A stretch of 64,000 nt of DNA from NCBI GenBank assembly GCA_033875255.1, contig JAWZSN010000006.1:62001-126000 (forward strand). Direction: 5' to 3'. This DNA comes from Marinimicrococcus sp033875255 (lineage in GTDB: Bacteria > Pseudomonadota > Alphaproteobacteria > Geminicoccales > Geminicoccaceae). Position 1 is the stretch's first letter. Every line of letters starts with the position of its first letter. Under the pieces are notes generated by a model. It was not told where the DNA came from and searched no databases. It was given only the letters and a program-made list of their open reading frames with translations. Shown here piece after piece: positions 27,421-38,104 of the stretch. The translations under genes were made by a program, and so were the position numbers.

Positions 27421-28023
27421 ATGAGCGACAGGAAAGACGCCCAGGAGCCCTCCATGGAGGAAATCCTCTCCTCCATCCGCCGCATCATCGCGGACGACCA
27501 GGAGGAGCCGAAGAAGCCCGCAGCGACGCCGTTCCAGCCTGCCGCCGAGGAGAAGGCGAAGGCTGCGGCACCCGCCGAGGAGGAGGACGACGTCCTCGAG
27601 CTCACCGAGGTCGTGTCGAAGAAGTCCGCGGAGACGCCGCCGGCTCCCGCCGTCGAGCTCCACCCCCCGCAGCCGGCAGCACCGCAGAAGCCCGCCAAGG
27701 CACTGCAGCAGGAAACCGGCAAGATTCAGCCTGCCAAGGACATACCTAAGGAGGGCCCGAAGGTGGCAGCCCAGGATTCAGAGCATCTCGTCTCGCAGAA
27801 CGTGGCCAATGCCAGCACCAGCGCGCTCGCCAAGCTGACCCGCGCGGTGGCCCCCGAGGACCGCCCGGTCAACGGCAATGGCGGCAAGACCATCGAGCAG
27901 CTGGTGGTCGAGCTGATGCGCCCGATGCTCAAGGACTGGCTGGACCAGAACCTGCCCGGCATCGTCGAGCGGGTGGTCGAGCAGGAGGTCAAGAAGCTGG
28001 CGCGGCGCGCCGAGCTGCTCTGA
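27421..28023 (+). CDS. popZ: PopZ-like polar organizing protein (DUF2497)
   Basis: PopZ forms a polar matrix that anchors the chromosome origin and cell-cycle proteins in Alphaproteobacteria. The 200-residue protein has the N-terminal helix SMEEILSSIRRIIADD, which recruits partners. A long disordered middle rich in Pro, Ala, Glu and Lys follows (about residues 30-125), then the C-terminal assembly helices with MLKDWLDQNLPGIVERVV. The ATG at 27421 has GAGG nine bases upstream. The order tolC, popZ, valS is seen in many relatives. Confidence 0.9.
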   Translation: MSDRKDAQEPSMEEILSSIRRIIADDQEEPKKPAATPFQPAAEEKAKAAAPAEEEDDVLELTEVVSKKSAETPPAPAVELHPPQPAAPQKPAKALQQETGKIQPAKDIPKEGPKVAAQDSEHLVSQNVANASTSALAKLTRAVAPEDRPVNGNGGKTIEQLVVELMRPMLKDWLDQNLPGIVERVVEQEVKKLARRAELL

Positions 28024-28065
28024 GCGGGGCGCCCGGCGCGCCTCCCCCGTCTTCGCCGCGAGCAT

Positions 28066-28098
28066 GGCAGCCGCGCCTCCCCGGGCGCGGCTGCCTTG
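28066..28098 (+). terminator. Strong hairpin after popZ
   Basis: An 11-base-pair stem (GGCAGCCGCGC with GCGCGGCTGCC) with an eight-base loop lies between popZ and valS and is followed by TTGTC. The T run is short, so it may end transcription only partly. Confidence 0.45.
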
Positions 28099-28189
28099 TC
28101 GTCGGCGGCCGGTTCGCCTAATAGCTTTCGATCCCTGTCCCCCGGGCCGGCCGCAGCGGCGGCGGCCCCGCGAAAGATCTCTCTGGCCG

Positions 28190-30841
<2,652 letters not shown>

Positions 30842-30860
30842 TCGTCCCAACGGAGCCGTC

Positions 30861-32237
30861 ATGACAGACCCGGTCGTCTTCGAGGCCGCCGACGCGCGGC
30901 CGGTGCATGTGGTCAACGCCGCGGGCTTCGAGGCCTGGGCGGCGCAGCAGCCGGCGGCATGGCGGCGCTGGCTCGAGTCGACCGGCTTCAAGGCGAAGCC
31001 GCAGGCGGCGACGCTGCTTCCCGGCGAGGACGGTGCCGCGGCAGCCGTCCTTGTCGTCGGCGCGCCGGCCGAGGCCTGGGACGCCGGTGCGCTCCAGGCG
31101 GCGCTGCCGGCCGGGGCATGGCGGCTGAAGGATCCCGCGAGCCTTCTTGCGGCAGAGGAGGCGGCCTACGGCTTCGCCCTCGCAAGCTACCGGTTCGAGC
31201 GCTACCGGCGCGACGAGCGGCCGCAGCCGCAGCTCGTGGTGGACCGCAGCGCCGGCACCGAGCGGGCGCTTTGCCTGGCCGCCGCCGTGGCTACCGCCCG
31301 CGACCTCGTCAACACCCCGGCCAACGACATGGGTCCGGCCGAGCTGCAGGAGGCGGCCGAGCGCATCGCCGCTGCCGGCGGCGCGCGCTGCACGACGATC
31401 ACGGGTGAGGATCTGCTGGCGCAGAACTACCCGACGATCCACGCGGTCGGCCGCGCCAGCGACCGGGCGCCGCGGCTGATCGAGATCCTCTGGGGCGACG
31501 CCGACGCACCCAGGCTCACCCTCGTGGGCAAGGGCGTGTGCTTCGATACTGGCGGCCTCGACATCAAGCCGCCCGCCGGCATGCTGCTGATGAAGAAGGA
31601 CATGGGCGGGGCCGCGCTGATGCTGGGCCTGGCCCAGGCGATCATGGCGCGCGGGCTGCCCGTGCGCCTGCGGGTGCTCATCCCGGCGGTCGAGAACAGC
31701 ATCGCCGGTGCCGCCTTCCGGCCGGGCGACGTGCTGCGCACCCGCAAGGGCCTGACTGTCGAGGTGGGCAATACCGACGCCGAGGGCCGCCTGATCCTGT
31801 GCGACGCGCTGGCCGACGCCGACGCCGAGGAGCCGGCCCTGCTGGTGGACGCGGCGACCCTGACCGGCGCGGCGCGGGTCGCGGTGGGGCCCGACGTCCC
31901 TGCCCTCTTCAGCGACGACGAGGAGCTGGCGGCGGCGATCCTCGAGGCCGGCAAGGCCTGCGCCGAGCCGCTCTGGCGCCTGCCGATGCACGCCCCCTAC
32001 AAGCGCTACCTCAAAAGCGGCGTTGCCGATCTCAACAATGTCGGCAGCAAGCCCTTCGCCGGCGCCACCACCGCGGCCCTCTTCCTCAAGGAGTTCGTGA
32101 GCGCCACCCGCTCCTGGGCGCATCTCGACATCTCGGCGTGGAACGACGAGGCCCAGCCGGGCCGCCCGCGCGGCGGCGAGGCCTCGGGCCTGCGGCCGCT
32201 CTTCACCATGATCGAGCGCCGCTTCGGCGGCGCCTGA
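30861..32237 (+). CDS. Leucyl aminopeptidase family protein (M17)
   Basis: This cytosolic metallo-aminopeptidase removes N-terminal residues from peptides with two metal ions. The 458-residue protein has the metal ligands Lys224 and Asp229 (GKGVCFDTGG), Asp247, and the family signature NTDAEGRL at 304-311 with Asp306 and Glu308; Arg310 lies in the bicarbonate site. The N-terminal 140 residues are divergent from PepA, which is usual for this alphaproteobacterial subgroup. It is in an operon with valS and the thioesterase gene. Confidence 0.93.
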   Translation: MTDPVVFEAADARPVHVVNAAGFEAWAAQQPAAWRRWLESTGFKAKPQAATLLPGEDGAAAAVLVVGAPAEAWDAGALQAALPAGAWRLKDPASLLAAEEAAYGFALASYRFERYRRDERPQPQLVVDRSAGTERALCLAAAVATARDLVNTPANDMGPAELQEAAERIAAAGGARCTTITGEDLLAQNYPTIHAVGRASDRAPRLIEILWGDADAPRLTLVGKGVCFDTGGLDIKPPAGMLLMKKDMGGAALMLGLAQAIMARGLPVRLRVLIPAVENSIAGAAFRPGDVLRTRKGLTVEVGNTDAEGRLILCDALADADAEEPALLVDAATLTGAARVAVGPDVPALFSDDEELAAAILEAGKACAEPLWRLPMHAPYKRYLKSGVADLNNVGSKPFAGATTAALFLKEFVSATRSWAHLDISAWNDEAQPGRPRGGEASGLRPLFTMIERRFGGA

Positions 32238-32255
32238 GCGGCGGAGAGCACGTCG

Positions 32256-32693
32256 ATGAGCCGCCCGCCGCGCCCGGTTCGCGCCGACTATCCGTGGTTT
32301 ACCACCATGGATACCCGCTGGATGGACAACGACATCTACGGGCACGTGAACAACGTGGTCTATTACAGCTATTTCGACACGGCGATCGCCCGCCTCCTCA
32401 TGGGCGAGGGCGGGCTCGACCCGTGGCGCGCGGCGATTGTCGGCATGGCGGTCGACACTGGCTGCCGCTTCCACAGCTCGATCGCCTTCCCCGACACGGT
32501 CCATGCCGGGCTGCGGGTAGCCCATCTGGGCACCAGCAGCGTGCGCTACGAGATCGGCATCTTCCGGAACGAGGACGAGCAGGCGGCGGCCGACGGCCAT
32601 TTCGTGCATGTCTTCGTCGAGCGGGCGGCCCAGCGGCCGACGCCGATACCCGACCCGCTCCGCGCGGTGCTTGCTCGCCTGACGCGCAGGTGA
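32256..32693 (+). CDS. Hotdog-fold acyl-CoA thioesterase
   Basis: This 145-residue protein has the 4-hydroxybenzoyl-CoA thioesterase/YbgC signature (DTRWMDNDIYGHVNNVVYY), in which the conserved Asp is the likely catalytic residue. It would hydrolyse an acyl-CoA of unknown chain. The start at 32256 lies nine bases after GGAG. It follows the aminopeptidase by 18 bases and probably belongs to the valS transcript. Confidence 0.88.
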   Translation: MSRPPRPVRADYPWFTTMDTRWMDNDIYGHVNNVVYYSYFDTAIARLLMGEGGLDPWRAAIVGMAVDTGCRFHSSIAFPDTVHAGLRVAHLGTSSVRYEIGIFRNEDEQAAADGHFVHVFVERAAQRPTPIPDPLRAVLARLTRR

Positions 32694-32761
32694 GGCGGCT
32701 TTTCTTGCGCGCTCCGGTGTGGCTTTCTGTTCTGCGGCAAGGCTGAGAGGAGGGACTGCCC

Positions 32762-33247
32762 TTGGACCGTCAGGCCCGTCTTCGCGTCAACCTCACCGAG
32801 CGCGAGTACGAGATCGAGGGCAGCGAGGCCTTCGTCGAGCGGCTGGCCGAGCGCCTCGAGGCGGTGATGGCCGAGCTGGAGGCAGCCTCGGCCGATCCGG
32901 CCGCGCCGGCAACCGCACCGGAGGCCCGCGCCGAGGAACGCGCGGGCGACGGTCTCGGGCCCTTCGGCGAGTTCATCCACCATCTGCCGAGTGCCGCCAC
33001 CGAGGTCGACAAGATGCTGGCGGCCGGCTTCTACGTGCAGCGGCAGAGCCACGACGACGCCTTCGCCACCGGCGACGCCAGCCGCAAGCTGAGCGAGCAC
33101 GGCGTACGGCTGGGCAATCCCTCGCAGTGCGTCAAGCAGTCGCTGCTCGCCAAGCGCCTGTTCATGGTGCAGCGCGGCCGCTACCGCATCTCGCAGACCG
33201 GGCGCGCCCATCTGCGCCAGCTCATGGGCGTGGTGATCCCCGCCTGA
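32762..33247 (+). CDS. Hypothetical protein, winged-helix-like C-terminus
   Basis: This 161-residue soluble protein was not recognised. It opens with a short beta-hairpin stretch (LRVNLTEREYEIEGSEAFV) and an amphipathic helix, continues with an Ala/Pro/Glu-rich linker (residues 42-65), and ends with a compact segment (LAKRLFMVQRGRYRISQTG) that reads like a winged-helix wing. A DNA- or protein-binding role is inference. The start is the TTG at 32762 after GAGAGGAGGG, the only candidate with a good ribosome binding site. It is the last gene before a promoter-like gap. Confidence 0.65.
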   Translation: MDRQARLRVNLTEREYEIEGSEAFVERLAERLEAVMAELEAASADPAAPATAPEARAEERAGDGLGPFGEFIHHLPSAATEVDKMLAAGFYVQRQSHDDAFATGDASRKLSEHGVRLGNPSQCVKQSLLAKRLFMVQRGRYRISQTGRAHLRQLMGVVIPA

Positions 33248-33253
33248 GACGGC

Positions 33254-33283
33254 TTGACCAGCGCCCCCCGGCTCGTCTAACCA
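33254..33283 (+). promoter_or_regulatory. Candidate promoter before structured leader
   Basis: TTGACC at 33254-33259 is followed after 18 bases by TAACCA at 33278-33283. A start near 33290 would give a transcript whose 5' end contains the nested inverted repeat at 33312-33381. The -10 match is weak. Confidence 0.3.
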
Positions 33284-33311
33284 GATCACATGCAATCCGA
33301 TCTCGCGTTCC

Positions 33312-33381
33312 GCACGATTCGAATTATGGACCCGGCCTCTCGCTGAGGCCGGGCAGCTGCACTTCCTTTTCGAATCGTTGC
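33312..33381 (+). ncRNA. Possible structured 5' leader RNA
   Basis: Outer arms GCACGATTCGAA (33312-33323) and TTCGAATCGTTGC (33369-33381) pair over 12 bases with one bulge. Inside them is a perfect nine-base-pair hairpin (CCCGGCCTC, five-base loop, GAGGCCGGG, 33331-33353). The structure lies 15 bases before the ATG of the small ACT-like gene. It matches no riboswitch class I know. It could be a leader regulator, a processed terminator of the upstream gene, or a small RNA. Confidence 0.4.
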
Positions 33382-33396
33382 GTCAGAGATCGTGCC

Positions 33397-33660
33397 ATGC
33401 CGCGTACCTACTGCTTCTCCGTTCATGCCGCCGCCTCGACCTGCTCCCTGCCCCGGGTGCTGGAGGTTTTCGCCGTCCATGGCCATGTGCCGCAGCAGCT
33501 GCACAGCCAGCGGGTCACCGAGGACGACCTCGTGATCGACGTGCAGCTCGACGCCGTGACCGACGGCGACGCCGCCGCGGTGGCACGGCGTCTCGGCCGC
33601 TGCGTGAACGTCACCAACGTCTTCTGGTCGGAGAAACAGCGGTGCGTCGTCGCAGCCTGA
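33397..33660 (+). CDS. Small ACT-domain-like protein
   Basis: This 87-residue protein looks like a lone ACT-type beta-alpha-beta unit similar to acetolactate synthase small subunits. It starts with a strand (YCFSVHAAAS), continues with LPRVLEVFAVHGHVPQQL, and has a second strand and helix ending at VNVTNVFWSEK. It lacks a catalytic partner in the neighbourhood, so it may sense an amino acid or bind another protein. Its 3' end overlaps the next gene by 19 bases, and a structured element precedes its start. Confidence 0.65.
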   Translation: MPRTYCFSVHAAASTCSLPRVLEVFAVHGHVPQQLHSQRVTEDDLVIDVQLDAVTDGDAAAVARRLGRCVNVTNVFWSEKQRCVVAA

Positions 33661-34265
33661 GCCTCGCCGCCTTCCTCCTTGCCGCCGGCCTCGCCGGCGA
33701 GGCCGCGGCCGCGGGCCTTTGCGAGCGGCTGTGGATCCCCGAGCAGCTCGAGCTGGACTGCCGGCCGATGGCCGGTGGTGCCGGCAGCGGTGCGGTCGAC
33801 GTGGTGCCGCCGGGCGTCTCGGCGCCGCTCTTGAGCCGCATGACCGTGCGCGAGCTCGAGCGGAAGGGTGAGGATGCGCTGGCCTGGGAGGATCCGTCTT
33901 CCTGGCTGACCCGCCAGATGACCGTCGACACCTCGCAATTCGCCGGCGCCATCCGCAGCTATCTCGACGATCCCGACAGCCCCATTGGCGGCGAGGCCTC
34001 GCGCGGCGCCGTGACCTCGCTGCTCGACGGGCTGAGCACGCTGGGCCGCCTCGCCCTTGCGGGCTGCGAGGATCCGGCGGAGCGGGCGGCGCACGGCTAT
34101 TGGGAGATGGAGTGCAGCTTCACCGCGGGCGGGCTCGGCGTGTTCACCGAGCTGCGCCTGCAGGCCGAGGGCGAGCGGCGCTACGCCGTCTCGATGCGCA
34201 CCATGAACGAGAAGCGGCTGCGCCACTTCCAGGCCATCGCCGGCTCGCTCGCCGCCCAACGCTGA
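33642..34265 (+). CDS. Hypothetical secreted protein
   Basis: This 207-residue protein of unknown function starts with a GTG preceded by GGAGA. A basic, hydrophobic signal peptide (RRRSLSLAAFLLAAGLAG) has a likely cleavage site after AAAA near residue 23. The mature part has four cysteines in two pairs (LCERLW, LDCRP, GCEDP, MECSF), which suggests disulfides in the periplasm. It overlaps the ACT-like gene by 19 bases, so the two are translated together even though one product is exported. Confidence 0.7.
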   Translation: MRRRSLSLAAFLLAAGLAGEAAAAGLCERLWIPEQLELDCRPMAGGAGSGAVDVVPPGVSAPLLSRMTVRELERKGEDALAWEDPSSWLTRQMTVDTSQFAGAIRSYLDDPDSPIGGEASRGAVTSLLDGLSTLGRLALAGCEDPAERAAHGYWEMECSFTAGGLGVFTELRLQAEGERRYAVSMRTMNEKRLRHFQAIAGSLAAQR

Positions 34266-34517
34266 CGCGCCGGCGGCCGTCGTCCCGGCCTTGCGGCCGG
34301 AGCACGGTCGCTCGCCCGTCTTCCTGATCCGGTCCGCGGCAAGCATTCGCGCCGCTCGGAACGCGGCCGAGCCGCCGCATCGGGCTGCGTGGTGGCCGGC
34401 GGAGCAAACGCCTCCTCGCTGCTGTCCCTTCCGCCAACGGTGCAGCCGGTGCAGGCTGCCGGCGATCCCCTGCCGCCGGGAATGAATGGGCCACAACGAG
34501 GGTGAGGAGCGTCAGCC

Positions 34518-35021
34518 GTGCAGATCCCGCAGACGGAAGAGACCCTGACCGAAATCTTCAGGAAGCTCGGTGCTTGCGAGCCGGAGCAGTGGGCGCGCTC
34601 GCAGATCGAGGAGGGCGTTCCCCAGCTCGTCCGGTTCCTCTTCCTCAAGGAAGCGTGGCAGGAGGTGCTGCCGGACGGGGACATCTCGTGGATCGACCGG
34701 GAGATCGCGCAGGCGCGCAAAAGCCCCGAGGAGCCCTATGCCGGCCTTGGAGCAGCGCTTGCGCGTTGCCGGGCGGCGGGCGCCGACGACGCGGATCTGA
34801 GCGAGATCTTCCGCTGCGCCCAGGCGCAGATGCTCTTCAGCCTCTGCTACCTCCTCGACTGCCCGCACCCGCCGCCGGAGCCTGCCGAGGACGTCTGCTG
34901 GGCGCTTTTCCAGGTGGACGAAGAGGGCCGCCCCGTGGGCCCGCCGGTCGGCGGTCTCCACGAGGAGGTGCTCTCGACGGATCCCACGGGCCGGGAGATG
35001 CGGCCCGTTCACCGTGAGTGA
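34518..35021 (+). CDS. Hypothetical soluble acidic protein
   Basis: This 167-residue protein was not recognised. It is acidic and helix-rich, with Trp-containing motifs (PEQWARSQIEEGVPQL, WQEVLPDGDISW), a Cys-rich stretch around LCYLLDCPHP and a C-terminal segment (GGLHEEVLSTDPTGREM) that looks conserved in character. The GTG start at 34518 follows GGTGAGGAG. No signal peptide or membrane segment is present. The 252 bases before it hold no gene that I can support, and it stands alone before convergent yacG. Confidence 0.65.
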   Translation: MQIPQTEETLTEIFRKLGACEPEQWARSQIEEGVPQLVRFLFLKEAWQEVLPDGDISWIDREIAQARKSPEEPYAGLGAALARCRAAGADDADLSEIFRCAQAQMLFSLCYLLDCPHPPPEPAEDVCWALFQVDEEGRPVGPPVGGLHEEVLSTDPTGREMRPVHRE

Positions 35022-35126
35022 AGGGCCGTCCTGCCGCGGCCGCCGACGCCAGCTGCTCCCGCGCCCCGGGTTCGGCGCGAGGACGGGTGTTGGGAGTCCT
35101 TCCCCTCGGCAGGCGCGGCCGGCCGC

Positions 35127-35336
35127 TCAGGAGGGACGCGCAGGGGGCGGCTCGGCATCATCGTCGTCCCCGTCGACCTCGACGGCCGGCACCGCATAGC
35201 GGCCATTGAGCCAGTTCATGAGGTCGCGGTCGCGGCAGCGCGCCGAGCAGAACGGCCGGTAGCGCTGCTCGCGCGGCTTGCCGCAGATGGGGCAGCGCGG
35301 CGTGCGCTGCGCCGCCCCTGGCTCCTTCTCCGCCAT
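35127..35336 (-). CDS. yacG: DNA gyrase inhibitor YacG
   Basis: YacG is a small zinc protein that binds gyrase B. The 69-residue product has the four zinc ligands as CPIC (residues 15-18) and CSARC (31-35), followed by DLMNWLNGRYAVP, which is the family hallmark, and an acidic tail. It starts just three bases after the RNase gene stop, in the same direction, and completes the infA-maf-rng-yacG group. Confidence 0.9.
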   Translation of the reverse strand: MAEKEPGAAQRTPRCPICGKPREQRYRPFCSARCRDRDLMNWLNGRYAVPAVEVDGDDDDAEPPPARPS

Positions 35337-35339
35337 CGC

Positions 35340-36725
35340 TCAGTCCCCGCCGAGAGAGAACCCGCCGGGCTCCTGGCCCGGGTCGATCACCAGCCGCGCC
35401 CCGCCGAGCAGCGGCCGCAGACCCTCGCCCAGCTCCTTCTCGAGATAGAGCAGCAGCTCGCGGCCGACGCGCACCTCGAAGGACCCGCCTGCGCCGCGGC
35501 GCAGGCCGCCCAAAAGCGCCTCGGCGGCCGCCCGCAGCGAGGGCTCGCGGCCGGTGCCGTCACAATGCCGGCAAATGCCGCGCAGCAGCGCATCGAGCGA
35601 GCGGCCGCGCCGCGCCCGGCTGAGCTGGACGATGCCGAGCGGCGACATGGGATAGATCTGCACCGCCACCGGATCGTCGCGGAAAGCCCGCTTGAGCCCT
35701 TCCTCGAGGCGCTGCCGCTGCGGCTTGGTCGGCAGGTCGACGAAGTCGACGATCACCGTCCCGCCGAGATTGCGCAGGCGGAGCTGCCGTGCGATCTCGC
35801 GGGCGGCATCCAGATTGAGGTCGAGCGCCTCGCGGCCCTCGCCGTCGACGTCGATCGCGGTGCACGCGCTGGTCGGCTCGATCAGCAGGCGTCCGCCGCC
35901 CCGCAAGGGAACCTCGCGGGCGAGCGCCCGCGCAACGGCGTCCTCGACGTCGGTCTGCTCGAAGGCGCCCTGCCTCGCATCGAGCCGCACCAGCTCGATG
36001 CCGTGCGGCGCCAGCGGACCCTCGAGCAGCGCCCGGCAGCGGGCGAAGAGCTCCTCGTCGGCCACCTCGATGCGCCGCAGGCCGGGCTCGACCAGCCCGC
36101 GCAGGAGCCGCTCGACGGCATGCTCGTCGGCGGTGAGCCGGCCGGGCCGCTTGGCCTCGGCAGCCTCGCGCTCGATCGCCCGCCAGCGGCCCTCGAGCCG
36201 GGCGAGCTCGGCCTCGAGCGTCGCATCGTCGACCTCGCCCGCGAGCTTGCGCAGCGTGACGCCGCCCTGGGGGAACAGGCGCTCGCCGCGCTCCTGCAGC
36301 AGCACCCGCTCGCGGCCGCGTACCGGGGCGCTCTCCGGCGGGGTGCCGTGCGGCCGGTAGATCATGTGGAAGCCGAAGAGCTTCACGTCGGTAGTGACGC
36401 GCGCCCCCTTGCCCTCCACCGGCTCGCGCATGCCCTGGACCACCACCCGGTCGCCCTGGCGCACGAAGCGGCCAATCGGCCGCTTCTCGTACTCGCCGGC
36501 CAGGTGGCGCGCGTCCTTGGCGCCGAGAAAGGCGTGCTGGGCGAGGCCGCAGTCGAGAAACGCGGCATTGAGCTTGGCATCGACCGCGTCGGCCCGGCCG
36601 ACGAACAGCGCGTCGGTCACCCAGTCGCCCAGCGCGTCGGCGTCGATCAGGTCGAGAAGCTCACGCTCCTCGAGCACGGCGCCACGCACCCCGAAGCCGG
36701 TATGCTCGATCACCAGCCTCTTCAT
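35340..36725 (-). CDS. rng: Ribonuclease E/G family endoribonuclease
   Basis: This single-strand-specific endoribonuclease processes rRNA and mRNA. The 461-residue protein has an S1-like RNA-binding domain (about residues 36-120) and the Mg-binding catalytic aspartates Asp292 (SACTAIDVDGEG) and Asp327 (TVIVDFVDL). A zinc-link motif CRHC is at 385-388. It is short and lacks the large C-terminal scaffold of RNase E, so RNase G is the better name. Its ATG overlaps the maf stop by four bases. Confidence 0.9.
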   Translation of the reverse strand: MKRLVIEHTGFGVRGAVLEERELLDLIDADALGDWVTDALFVGRADAVDAKLNAAFLDCGLAQHAFLGAKDARHLAGEYEKRPIGRFVRQGDRVVVQGMREPVEGKGARVTTDVKLFGFHMIYRPHGTPPESAPVRGRERVLLQERGERLFPQGGVTLRKLAGEVDDATLEAELARLEGRWRAIEREAAEAKRPGRLTADEHAVERLLRGLVEPGLRRIEVADEELFARCRALLEGPLAPHGIELVRLDARQGAFEQTDVEDAVARALAREVPLRGGGRLLIEPTSACTAIDVDGEGREALDLNLDAAREIARQLRLRNLGGTVIVDFVDLPTKPQRQRLEEGLKRAFRDDPVAVQIYPMSPLGIVQLSRARRGRSLDALLRGICRHCDGTGREPSLRAAAEALLGGLRRGAGGSFEVRVGRELLLYLEKELGEGLRPLLGGARLVIDPGQEPGGFSLGGD

Positions 36726-37315
36726 GGCCGGCACCAGCCCAGCCCCTCGAGCATCGCCACCGTCTCGGCCAGCGGCAGCCCCACCACGTTGGTGTAGGAG
36801 CCGTTGATGCTCGGCACGAAGGTTGCGGCGAGCCCCTGAATGGCATAGCCGCCGGCCTTGCCCTCCCACTCGCCGCTGGCGAGGTAGAAGGAAATCTCGT
36901 CCTGGGTCAGACGCTTGATCCTGACTGAGGTGGTGACGAGGCGGGTGCGCCGCCGGCCGTCCGGGGCGATCACGCACAACCCGCCATGGACCCGGTGGCG
37001 GCGGCCGGAGATCAGGCGCAGGCACGCCTCCGCCTCGGCCCGCGTGCCGGCCTTGGGCAGGATGCGGCGCCCGCAGGCGACGACCGTGTCGGCGGCGACC
37101 ACGAAGGCAGGCTCGGCGAGCTGCGCCCTGCCGGCATCGGCCTTGACACCAGCCAGACGCAGGGCGTGATCGGCCGGCAGTTCGCCTTTCAAGGGCGTCT
37201 CGTCGACGTCGGGCGCGAGGACCTGCCGAGGCTCGATCCCCGCCTGACGCAGCAGCGCCAGCCGCCGCGGCGAGGTGGAGGCGAGCGCCAGCCTCATCCC
37301 GCTTGCATCGCTCAC
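36722..37315 (-). CDS. maf: Maf family nucleotide pyrophosphatase
   Basis: Maf proteins hydrolyse non-canonical or modified nucleoside triphosphates. The 197-residue protein has the family opening LALASTSPRRLALLRQAGI, the motif ADTVVA with the metal-binding Asp, and GYAIQGLAATFV plus GSYTNVVGLPL near the C-terminus. It lies five bases after infA and overlaps the RNase gene by four bases, so all three are one transcript. Confidence 0.94.
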   Translation of the reverse strand: MSDASGMRLALASTSPRRLALLRQAGIEPRQVLAPDVDETPLKGELPADHALRLAGVKADAGRAQLAEPAFVVAADTVVACGRRILPKAGTRAEAEACLRLISGRRHRVHGGLCVIAPDGRRRTRLVTTSVRIKRLTQDEISFYLASGEWEGKAGGYAIQGLAATFVPSINGSYTNVVGLPLAETVAMLEGLGWCRP

Positions 37316-37320
37316 GTGGC

Positions 37321-37539
37321 CTACTTGAAGCGGTAGGTGATGCGGCCCTTGCTCAGATCGTAGGGCGTCATCTCCACCGTCACCTTGTCGCCGGTCAGCA
37401 CGCGGATCCGGTTCTTGCGCATCCGGCCCGAGCTGTGCGCCAGAATCTCGTGGTCGTTCTCGAGCTTGACGCGGAACATGGCGTTCGGCAGTACTTCAGT
37501 GACGGTACCGCTGAACTCGATCATATCCTCTTTAGCCAT
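37321..37539 (-). CDS. infA: Translation initiation factor IF-1
   Basis: IF-1 binds the ribosomal A site during initiation. The 72-residue protein (MAKEDMIEFSGTV to the C-terminal YDLSKGRITYRFK) is a single OB-fold with normal length. The ATG at 37539 follows AGGAGTGCTG; the frame extends upstream but the extra residues are not IF-1. It leads the infA-maf-rng-yacG transcript and has its own promoter-like sequence. Confidence 0.98.
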   Translation of the reverse strand: MAKEDMIEFSGTVTEVLPNAMFRVKLENDHEILAHSSGRMRKNRIRVLTGDKVTVEMTPYDLSKGRITYRFK

Positions 37540-37585
37540 CAGCACTCCTAGGTTGACGGCACGCTGGCGGGTGCCTCGCGTGCAT

Positions 37586-37614
37586 TTCATGGTGCGCGAA
37601 CGGCGTCAGGTCAA
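37586..37614 (-). promoter_or_regulatory. Candidate promoter of infA
   Basis: Reading leftward, TTGACC (complement of 37609-37614) is followed after 17 bases by CATGAA (complement of 37586-37591). It lies between the phosphatase stop and infA. The -35 is good and the -10 is weak. Confidence 0.4.
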
Positions 37615-37657
37615 GCAAAGCCGCCCAGCGCCGCCTGCGGCCCGACCCCGCAACCCT

Positions 37658-38101
37658 TCAGACCCTGGGTCCGCTCTCGGGCGGAAAGCGTTCGCGGATA
37701 CGCCGGAGCAGCATGTCGCGCAGCGCCCGGTAGGCGTCCAGCCGCTGCTCCCGGCTGCCCTCGATGACGCTCGGGTCCGGCATATGCCAGAAATCCAGCT
37801 CGCACGAGCTGCTGCGGGTGAGCTCGACCGCCCGATGCTGCGCTTCCGGCGACAGCGAGATCACGAGGTCGAAGAACGTGTCCTCCAGATCGTCGAAGGT
37901 GCGCGGCCGGTGGCGCGACAGATCGATGCCGATCTCGTCCAGCACCTGCACCACCATGGGATCGAGCTCCCCCTGGCGCACGCCGACGCTTTGCACATAG
38001 ATCCGGTGGCCATGGAAGAATTTCAAGAGCGCCTCCGCCATGGGCGAACGGATCGCGTTCATCGTGCAGGCAAACAGCACGCTCGCAGGGAGCTCGCTCA
38101 T
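37658..38101 (-). CDS. Low-molecular-weight phosphotyrosine phosphatase family
   Basis: This 147-residue protein has the LMW phosphatase/arsenate reductase loop CTMNAIRS with Cys12 and Arg18, and the general-acid Asp is probably in MPDPSVIEG. Substrate could be a phosphotyrosine protein or arsenate. Here the loop is Asn-containing (CTMNAIR rather than CxGNxCR), as in the alphaproteobacterial subgroup that sits between UPF0262 and infA. It starts three bases after the UPF0262 stop. Confidence 0.85.
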   Translation of the reverse strand: MSELPASVLFACTMNAIRSPMAEALLKFFHGHRIYVQSVGVRQGELDPMVVQVLDEIGIDLSRHRPRTFDDLEDTFFDLVISLSPEAQHRAVELTRSSSCELDFWHMPDPSVIEGSREQRLDAYRALRDMLLRRIRERFPPESGPRV

Positions 38102-38104
38102 GGT

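Noticed and set aside
34356..34360. GGAAC as a third EcfG-type site upstream of the acidic hypothetical gene
   Set aside because: The position 17 bases downstream is TCG, not GTT, so the second half of the motif is missing.
34266..34517. Coding potential in the 252-base gap before the acidic hypothetical gene
   Set aside because: All short frames here have shadow-type composition and none has a ribosome binding site with a sensible start.
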